Part shown: positions 12,801-21,000 of the stretch, piece after piece | Layout: every line of letters starts with the position of its first letter | How positions within the stretch are numbered: position 1 is the first letter of the stretch | Source of the DNA: Lutraria lutraria | Taxonomy: Eukaryota > Mollusca > Bivalvia > Venerida > Mactridae | DNA length: 64,000 bases | Direction: 5' to 3' | Assembly: GCA_964023205.1 (NCBI GenBank) | Contig: OZ026843.1 | Location: forward strand, 9,405,093 to 9,469,092 | The notes under the pieces: generated by a model | Databases searched by the model: none | Seen by the model: the letters and a program-made list of their open reading frames with translations, nothing else | Told to the model about the DNA's origin: nothing | Program-made: the position numbers and the translations under genes

Positions 12801-14400
12801 CAATGTCTGACTACAAACAATATTAGCCAATCAGAAATCATATAACATTTGTAATTGCAAAGGCGGTTTGCAAGTAAAAAATTATTACTTACTTTTCTGT
12901 CACTTTCAGACTTTGCTTTAGCAGCAGTGTCAGCAATTAACATGTTAACAACTTCAGTCATCTCATATTTGCCATCATTATTTCTACATGCTTCAATTGC
13001 CTGTCCTATCAACATCCTGTCAGTTATACCAGTGATTTCTTTCACCTGGGCATAAGTGTGATCATCTGCTGGGCTTGGCTTAGTCTAAAACACAATGGAA
13101 ACCATTAAAAATATAATAATGTCACAAAAAATCAAATCAAAATCTCTCACAACAAGCATACATACCGGTACTTGACTGTCCTGGCATTGATATTTGTAGA
13201 AGAACAGTAAAATTACAGATATCAGGGTTTTCATTAATATTCAGTACAACAGATTTTCTTGTGAAAGTAACTGATTCGGCTGGGAGTCAAGTGGCCTAGT
13301 TTATAAGTATTTCAAACTTGGGGATTGTAACCGATTTTTTGCAGTTTTAACCGATCGGATGTTTTTCACTGGCAATCCGTTCTTAATGAAAACCCTGAGA
13401 TGTGACAATGACATCCACATGAATCTCTATGTAAGTTGTAACTCATTTGCAAACTCATTTATAATTGTTGCTTTTTTCATGGATGGCTGAAAAAATTTAA
13501 CAAATGAAAAAATGGCACAATAAGCTATGCAGTTACTGACATACATCACTGCTCCCAGAAGTTAATTGGCAGAAATAATGGAATTTGGCAAAACATTTAT
13601 GTTGCTGGCTACCAAACTGTTGATTGATACAAGGTAAAACTACACCCTGGTGAAGCTCTACATGTATGTATTAAATCAGAATGTATTTTCATTGACCAAG
13701 CATTTTTTTTAATTGCATTCTGGCAGAACTGATGGTCCAGACCAATGATGTGACCAGGAAGCTGCTCTCGAAACAGTATAGATATCATTAAACAGATAAA
13801 AAATAACCTGGTAGAGGTACACAGCAATCCTGATATATTCCTTAAACTAGGAGTAACTCAGTAAGTGTGCCATATGTTTTCATGTAAAAATATCAAAGAT
13901 CTCGACCATACATTGGAGTCTAAAACTATTACCAAAGAGCTATGTGGAATGGAATCTTTGTAATCAAACAAGTTCAAAGTCATATAATTTGAGTCAAAAG
14001 AGGGCACCACAAAAGGTTAAAGCATGCAACAAATGGGTAAGATGGATCCTTCAGTCATGCTCTAGAAGCTGGAATACCAGAGATCTGGTATGACTAAACA
14101 GTGGACATCCAGATGTCATACCGCCCAAGATCTGCGGCAATATCCTGCTGTAGACCCCAGGGTATAAGCCAGGAGTTTAATGAAATGAACGGTATACCCC
14201 GGGGTCTAAACCAGGATATTACCAGTCAGCGTCTAAGTAAGAAACACACCTTAACTGCTAACACCCAAAGTATGACAATCAAGTAAAGGAGTCATAAAAA
14301 GGGTGCTTAGATTTTATTTATAAATTGGTGATCCATTCATTACTTTAAGTAAGAAGCAACTCTTTACCTGGCCAAACCTAGCAGGTTGCTCAACTGTCAT
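825..14400 (-). CDS. USP28: USP25/USP28-type ubiquitin-specific protease, 5' 18 coding exons, C-terminus off the left edge
   Basis: Cysteine protease that removes ubiquitin from substrates; vertebrate USP28 and USP25 are paralogues and one invertebrate gene usually represents both. Exons (minus): 14368-14400, 12893-13084, 12440-12521, 11392-11554, 10065-10230, 9073-9162, 8262-8423, 7600-7685, 7224-7315, 6227-6375, 5719-5846, 5077-5172, 4351-4503, 3572-3930, 3178-3248, 2133-2361, 1303-1488, 825-1009. Phases join into at least 874 residues. Order: UBA-like region (about 25-60), SUMO-interacting VIDLT (105-109), ubiquitin-interacting motif (about 116-131), Cys box [11 protein letters not shown] with predicted nucleophile Cys205, [10 protein letters not shown], a charged coiled-coil insert (about 450-480) matching the USP25/28 oligomerisation insert, a Ser/Pro/Thr-rich linker (about 535-615), and the His box GHYWAYIY with His693. 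The start is the first Met of the 11-residue exon 1. Exon borders are inferred; orthology is firm, the choice between 25 and 28 is not. Confidence 0.9.
2905..3075 (-). repeat. tRNA-derived SINE (family A), partial
   Basis: The reverse strand opens with a tRNA-like head (box A near 3055, box B GGGTTCGAGCC near 2995-3005) with a long variable arm, as in a class II (Leu/Ser type) tRNA. A body follows with CATGTCTCTCTATGTG and TAGTACTGGTTCTTC. The same body recurs at 20108, 22033, 24430, 38459 and 57178. It lies in the intron between USP exons 15 and 16. Confidence 0.8.
5285..5515. repeat. Interspersed repeat built on GGTCCACTAAAA and CACTGGACC
   Basis: Shares an extended block with 34938-35172 (TCCAGTAAATTT, AAAATATGGTTTT, CCAAATTA, GGTCCACTAAAA, TTTTCACTGGACC). 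Both copies sit in introns, here between USP exons 11 and 12. The class is unknown. Confidence 0.7.
6384..6619. repeat. 22-bp minisatellite, about 10-11 units
   Basis: Tandem units of 22 bp alternate between two variants, TAAGGATGAAAATCAACATA and TAAGTATAAATATCAACATA. It begins within about 10 bp of the minus-strand 3' splice site of USP exon 10 (exon edge 6375), so the intron end abuts the array. A palindromic MITE follows at 6628. Confidence 0.9.
6628..6803. mobile_element. MITE, CAGTCAAACCTGTG family
   Basis: Opens with CAGTCAAACCTGTG and closes with GATTTGACTGTA. The interior repeats the phrase GGCCTTTATT in inverted pairs. Members also lie at 7980, 8843 and 30300. The terminal TA suggests a TA-target DNA transposon derivative. 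Confidence 0.75.
7980..8130. mobile_element. MITE, CAGTCAAACCTGTG family
   Basis: Starts ACAGTCAAACCTGTGAACAA and ends ACACAGGCTTGACTGT, with the same interior phrases as the copy at 6628. It lies in the intron between USP exons 7 and 8. Confidence 0.75.
8434..8468 (-). repeat. Short end fragment of the CCCCGCAAACGAAG repeat
   Basis: AGAGCTGTCACAGAGGTGAC followed by TAATA is the reverse complement of the end of the repeat at 26468-26945. It sits only about 11 bp upstream of the minus-strand acceptor of USP exon 7. Confidence 0.6.
8843..9028. mobile_element. MITE, CAGTCAAACCTGTG family
   Basis: TACAGTCAAACCTGTG at the left and CAGGTTTGACTGTA at the right are near-perfect inverted ends. It is an intronic copy between USP exons 6 and 7. 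Confidence 0.8.
9296..9870. repeat. Long interspersed repeat with GGCCATNATGGCCCT-type hairpin
   Basis: Begins with GAGCCATAATGGCCCTATAT and ends near AGGCTCAGGTGAGAT. The interior contains paragraph-like segments (GGTCCACTAG, AAATATCTAAGCTCTG) also seen in the larger element at 40789-41900. This appears to be a diverged relative, in reverse order. Confidence 0.6.
10369..10542. mobile_element. MITE, ACAGTGCAACCTCTCC family
   Basis: Ends are TACAGTGCAACCTCTCCAAA and TTGGAGAGGTTATACTGTA. Copies of the same design lie at 23903, 25891 and 44986. This copy starts about 140 bp upstream (in gene direction) of USP exon 5. Confidence 0.8.
10684..10895. mobile_element. MITE with TACTGTGAAATCATTAAT ends
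   Basis: The left end TACTGTGAAATCATTAAT and the right end AAATGAAAGTACAGTA form an imperfect inverted repeat. The interior has a strong inverted pair around AATTTCGTGGATTTC and CCACGAAATCAAATCC. Intronic, single copy in this window. Confidence 0.75.
11191..11386. mobile_element. MITE-like element touching a splice donor
   Basis: Inverted ends are CAGGGCTCTCCTTTGAC and GGGAGCACCCTGACA. Its right end lies about 5 bp from the edge (11392) of USP exon 4, so on the coding strand the donor GTATTG runs straight into the element. Confidence 0.6.
13221..13400. mobile_element. MITE with ATCAGGGTTTTCATTAA ends
   Basis: Left end ATCAGGGTTTTCATTAA and right end TTAATGAAAACCCTGAGA are inverted copies about 180 bp apart. 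It lies in the first intron of the USP25/28-like gene. Confidence 0.8.
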
Positions 14401-15056
14401 ATTCACAAACTGTTCTTTAGTTGGTTCATGAGATAGGCGAGATGGAAGATAATATTTTCAGGATGTATTGGGAACCCAAATAATTCAAACAGCGTTATTT
14501 CATTCGCAATAAATCTATAGCCCGCATGAAAACAGTTTGAATGTCAAAACTATGAATGCACTCGATAATACACGTGTTGTCTAAATAAAATTCTTTCCCT
14601 AATTTTCTTGATTCATGCCTCCATGTTGACAACCTCGAATATGGGGTTTTCCGAAAGTCGATAAAGCTTAAATCTGATTGGCTATTTCACTCTAGTCTAC
14701 TTTCGTTCTAAGTGTGATTTATTTAACTTTTCAAGTTTGGAAGCATTTTGGTTAGTAAAGAACAACAACTCTGTTCACAATTAAGCGTTACCGAATGCAA
14801 GAATTGCAAACTTATTCTGATAAATTTCTAAAATTGAACAATAAACGTTCTTTTTCTATAATAAGCCCAACCAATCAAAATACAGTTTACAAAGCAGTCA
14901 CGGTATAACAAACAAAGATGGCTGTCTATGTACTTCCGGTTCCATCTTGGCACAATTTTCGTATATGAATTTTCCAGTTCTAAGTGATCAATTACTTATT
15001 TTTTACGACAAAATATAGAAACGCTTATATACGTATTACAGCAACTATAAATAAGG
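14401..15056. promoter_or_regulatory. Divergent promoter region between USP25/28-like and GPR89
   Basis: The two start codons are 656 bp apart and face away from each other. The gap has no reading frame or recognised repeat and must hold both 5' UTRs and promoters. I see no convincing TATA box or named factor site, so promoter function is inferred from geometry only. Confidence 0.5.
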
Positions 15057-18000
15057 ATGTCATTCATTGTCGATTCCTGTATCATGTTTTTTCTGCAGGT
15101 GAATTTTTAATCATGTTGGAATTCAATGGGTGGGGTAATGGTCTGCTAGTTGAAGGCCTATAGATAATTGAAAACCTAGGGAAGACCTACACAATACAGT
15201 ATTTATACATAAAATCTAATGTTATTTTCGGATTGTGCATCATCAAAGTATGTACAGTATGAATGACAAGAATACAGTACTATAAGTAAAAATTCTCAGA
15301 AAGTGATTTTGAAAGCTTAATTTCATCAAAGACCTATAGTATAGGTCTTTGATTTCATCTAGCCCTACTAATTCGGCTTTTGTTGGCCGATCTCATGAAT
15401 GATTCAGAAGGGCCATCCTCTCAGCCTTACAAAGATCTGCATATTTACGTGCGGAAATTCAAATTATGTCAAAATTCTTCAGTAATGGTATTACTTAAAT
15501 CGATATAGATAACAATCTGTGCGGACGGGGCCAAGTCAAAAGTGTCTCTTCATCACAAGCAGTCTAATTAGTTGGACTAAATTTTATCTTGCGACTAGCT
15601 ACTAGTTTTTCCCGATCACGAAAGAACAACAAACTGTAGTTTGCTGTTTTTAGGTAGGACTTAATTCCCTCTAGTCTAGGTTTTGCGAAGGTCTTCAATT
15701 AGACAGATCCATTTTTTTCTTAAAACATGTTGTATTGATTAATACTAAAATAATGTTTTTAAAGTATGTTTTATGTTAGAAACAAATCAAAATTGAATAT
15801 TTGTTGAATATTTTCATTCTAATAAAATAGGTGTTTGAGGAACATTTTTTCTAGCATGTCTTGTAAATTATTTTTCACATAAATACAATTACGATGATAA
15901 AATTTTAATAAAATTTTTATGGCATTTGGAATAAAGATAATCATTTTATAGAACTTGTCTACGTTTTTTTTAATATACCTGCACATGAATGCAACACAAT
16001 TTTACCCAAACTGTACTTGTTCAATGTTCATGACACAATACTAGATTCAGTTATACCAGTCCTGCCCAATTACTAGGCATCACATAAAGAAATTACTTTC
16101 ATATTCTGATAGCCTTTCTGTCGGCTCTTTTAGTGTCTACTTTCTGTGACTTGGGTCAGTTTATTCATGAATGTTAATAGTAAATGCTATTTTTCTTATT
16201 TTCCTAACAACTGTCTTTTCTATTAGTTGATTAATTTATCTTCATGATGATCGAATGATTAACCTCTAAAACTGGCTTAATTTGAATTTTAGGCATTCTT
16301 CTTTGCTGGAGGCTGGCTCTTTTTTCTTAAGATCCTCTACAAGAATTATGAAGTAAGTGTATCATTTATATTTGATTTTAGTTCTTTTAGTTTTACTTTT
16401 TAAAGCATCTACATTTATATATGACTGAATGAAACATACTATGCATTTTGGACTGGTATGGTGTGGGTATCGAAGTTCAAATCATTTTTAATGTTGCATC
16501 CGAATTCTGATGCATTGAATTTCACCCCAACCATGTTGGTAATCTACGATATGAATTTGTCAGTGTATGTCATTATTCTCTGCCAAAATTAACTATTAAA
16601 TTAAGTGAGTCATCAAGAGCCTAACAGATAACAAACCATAATATATTTTCACATGTTCACAATTTATAATATATGTGACTTTACTAAGACAAAGGAATGG
16701 TAAACCATTTAAGTGACTTCCTGTTATTACCTGTGATATGAGATGATGAACTGTTATGTATTTCAGGTACATCACACTGGTGTTTTGTTGGTGTTTTCAA
16801 CAACATTCTCCCTTTCTTGTACTATGTTTGTGTTAATCATATTTGAAATTATAGGAATCATGGACCCAAGGTACCAATTTATTCTTTCAGTGTTACATTC
16901 TTCTTTATACCAGTATTGTGGAAAAACTGTTTCATCAGTAGATTAATTAATATTGATGACTGCTTTGTGGGTTAAAACTAGTAATTTACCATGAAGGGTT
17001 TGACCTGCTGTGGCCAGGAATGAACCCGGACAGCAGGATGACAGGTCAAGGGTACTTATAACCATCATGGTCCAAATTATGATGTAAATGAGTGAAAAGT
17101 ATTGTCTTGGGTTTCTTATCAACTGCTGTTGGTTTAATTTTGATAAGTTTATTTAAATAAATTCATTCTGGATGATGATATTACACACATAATAAGATTT
17201 CAGTAATGTTAAATAGGACTGTTGATTGAAATATTTTATTATGGGACCGAGTTTCTTTGTGAGAAATGATTATGCAGCATCCCAATTTTTTCACACATGC
17301 ATCATTATATATATACAGAAGTAATCAAAAATGTTTACTTCCTTATATGTTAAGAAACAGATAAGATCTGATAGTATCTCACAAAGACTGGATAGGTGAA
17401 CAGATTACTACACTTCATTGACATATTGTTGCATAACATTTATAAACAAAATAGCCATGGTTCAGTGGATAGTCAACTTAGTGTGCTTGATTTGAAACCC
17501 GGCGATCAGGGTTTGATTACCAGTCTCTGCAGGTGATACCCTTTCATGAAAATTTGACTTCTTTGTTGATTTTCCTCCATATGTGGAGAAGTTCTCAGGA
17601 AGGGTAATTTAGTACTGGTTAGAATAACGTCCAGGAAACTTGTTACTAAGTGACCAGGCCGCCATATATAATTGGAAAATTTTTGAGAAACGGTGTTAAG
17701 CCCTAATAAATGATAAATAAATAGTGTGTCTCACAATACTTTAATTTGTATGTTACAGTTCTCGCTACTGCCATTGGAAGTTACAGCTATTTGTAATTCT
17801 GTTCTTGCTGATAGTTATTCTACCTGCTTACATAGCATTCTTTGTTATCAGCAATATCAGACTAGGTAATTATCAAACATGCTTCTAATGTTTATTTAAT
17901 TAATACATGTAGTTGACTTCATCTTGATCATTATTGCCTTGCTTTTAGTCAGTTATAGCATAAAACAGTTTTTACCGTATTGAATTAACAAAATTCTCTT

Positions 18001-21000
18001 CTTGAGATGTAGAATTTTTGTTAGAAAAGTCTGGATTCTCAACAATTAAATGGCCTTGTGTGATAAAAGGTTCATTGCAAAGGTGAACAGTGTGTGTGAA
18101 GTTTATTGTGAAGGTAAATAGTTCATTGTGTTCATGGATGGTTTATATTTGGTGGGTGGTGTTCTCACTATTTGAAAATATTTCTCCATTTTTAGGCCAA
18201 TTATTGAACTATTAAGGATAATGACGTCTTGCTTGGTATATAAACTAAGCTGCCGTATCTTGGAAATGATTATGATTTTTTTAAATTGTACACATTCTAG
18301 CTTTTCAATTTGAGAGTTTGATATTTTTTAATTTCCAGTGCCACCAAAGCGTCATATACAAGTGTTACTAACTTTTGTATCATGGTGTGCATTCCTGTAT
18401 TTCTTCTGGAAGATGGGCGATCCTTTCCCAATCCTTAGTCCTAAGCATGGTATGTACATTTAGTTCAATATCACTATTTTTGAATCAGCATTGAGCTTAA
18501 CCATTTATTTTCTTCTTTCAAAATTTCATTTTATTTGCTTTGTTTAGAAATGTTAGGAGATGAAAACTTCAATGTAAGCATGTGCTTATAAGAACTTTGC
18601 ACTACACTAATTAAAATGAAATAGAAGGTAACAGTTACTATCACCATCTATAATATTCGTATACACGTATAGTTAGTAAGTTACTGTTATCATATACTCA
18701 TATCATATAATACGTCTTTATTTCTGTGGGTGCAAAATTTGGTGTTTTTATGATGTTCTTGAGTTTGCGGCTTCTATATTTGGCGGTTTTATAACTCGCA
18801 CTCCTTGATTACTTTCGTCAACAACAAAAATTGAGACATTATGGCAACAGACTAAAATATGGCATAATATTAATCTAATTTGGAATTACTTGAAAATTGT
18901 GTATTAAAGATATGTTATGGTAGTTTGTTATGGTGATAAAGAACTGCATGGAGATTGTTTAGAGTCAAGTTTTGTTTTATTCTGTATTTTCAGGTATATT
19001 TTCAATTGAACAGTGCATTGGACGTGTTGGTATTATTGGTGTTACATTGATGGCTATTCTCTCAGGATTTGGTGCAGTTAACTATCCTTATACTTCTATG
19101 TTCTGTTTTATCAGGTAAATTGTGATGATATGACAAATTCAAATGAATTAAAACTTGTCTATGTTTTGTCTGTATGTGTCTTGCTTAGGAACTTGCCCAT
19201 TGTAGCTGTGGTTTAGTGGTTTGTGTGCTGGATTTGTAACCCGACAAGCCAGGTTTGATTCTCGGTCATGGCAGGTCATACTCTTCCACAAAAATGAACA
19301 ATGTTGAATTTCCTCCACATGTGGAGAAGTAGTCGTTTCCTTGGGGAAGGAAGGGTAAGTTAGTACTGGTTTGCATGCAGTCCAGGAAAATTTGTTTGGT
19401 GAACTGACCGCTGTATAGCCCGTTGTTAAGCCCAAATGAATAAATAGAAAATGGCATGAAGATGATATTTGCAAAAGATTTTATTATTTGCCATGTACAA
19501 ATTGACTTTGATTATAGTGATACATTTCAGACATGTGACTGACGCTGAAATCCTGGGTATTGAGAAAAGATTGATGCAAACAATGGATATGATTATGAAC
19601 AAAAAAAGAAGGTACTGTGCTTTAGCTAATTTTCATTTGGGATTGAATTATATGGATTTGGTCCATCCACTTGTCCACGAAATCAAATCTCAAAAAATGA
19701 CAGGTTAACAATTCATTTACGGATAAATATATCAGAGAGAAACGTTTCACAAAGCCCTAGTCCAGTACATAGTGTGACTGTGTTGTATTGTAAACTGCCA
19801 TTAAATTTAATATTGTTATTGAAAATTCTTCAGGATTGCTTTGGCCACAAGAGAAAATCAACGATCAGCCAGTCAGAACCCTGGAGGTGGATTATGGGGA
19901 ATGTTGAAAACTGTCACTACAGGGGGTTCTTCAGAAAGTATCCTTGAAATGTTAAACATTGATTGATTTGTGTTTTCAGATACCAGATACACAATGTCTT
20001 GTGTACTGTTGTTACATAGACTATGTACAGAAGTGATGTAATGTTTGTCGAAACCTTTTATTGTTTTGTGTAATATTGCTAGTTTGATTCTGTCTTTAAC
20101 CATGGAACCCCTTCTTAGGTCAAGTGATTAAGGTCGCTGACTTTAAATCACTGTAACCTCTCGCTGATAGAGGGTCATTGGTTCAAGCCCAGCTACCGAC
20201 CATGTCTCTTTATGTGAGAAAGTAGGCAGTTGCTTAAGGACAATGGGAGTCTAGTACTGGTTCTTCCTAGGAATGATGGTTAGGTGAACTGTCCGCCTCA
20301 TATGATTCTGACTATTGCAAAGGAGTGTAAAACTCGATATAAACAAACTTTAACCGTGATATCAGATATAAGTCAACTAAAACAGGAAACCAGTGCAATG
20401 GAGGAATTAAGTCGACAGTTGTTTTTGGAAGCTGTAGACTTACATACAACACAGGTAGGAAACGTTTGTAGTTCTTTTTATGAATGATGCACTGATATTT
20501 TGGTATATCATTCAATTAACTAGTCAGAATTAAAAAAAGAAAACCTCATATAGGTTTTTTGTGTGTGTGATTTACTTCCTTAGATGGAAGATATACTTGT
20601 AAAGTATCTCATTGCAAATAGTGTTTTATCATCATTAAGACAATAAGTTTTTTTATGTACAAATACATACTCACTATTTAATTTTGTCAGACATTTGATG
20701 TTATTGCTAGTATGAGTTACAGTATTATTTATATTTTATGATTAAACAGATTATTTTTAATGACTTACTTTTTACAGGAGCGAATGGAGTTTTCGAAAAC
20801 GTTCAAAGGGAAATACTTCAATTTTTTGGGATATTTTTTCTCTGGTTACTGTGTATGGAAAATTTTCATTGTGAGTATTCATGTTTATAATCTAATGATG
20901 AAGGTTATTTCTTTAACTAAGTTATCAAATTATACTGTTATACAACTACAGATTATTATATTTTTTTCCTACACTTTACATTTCAATGTAAAAGAACCTT

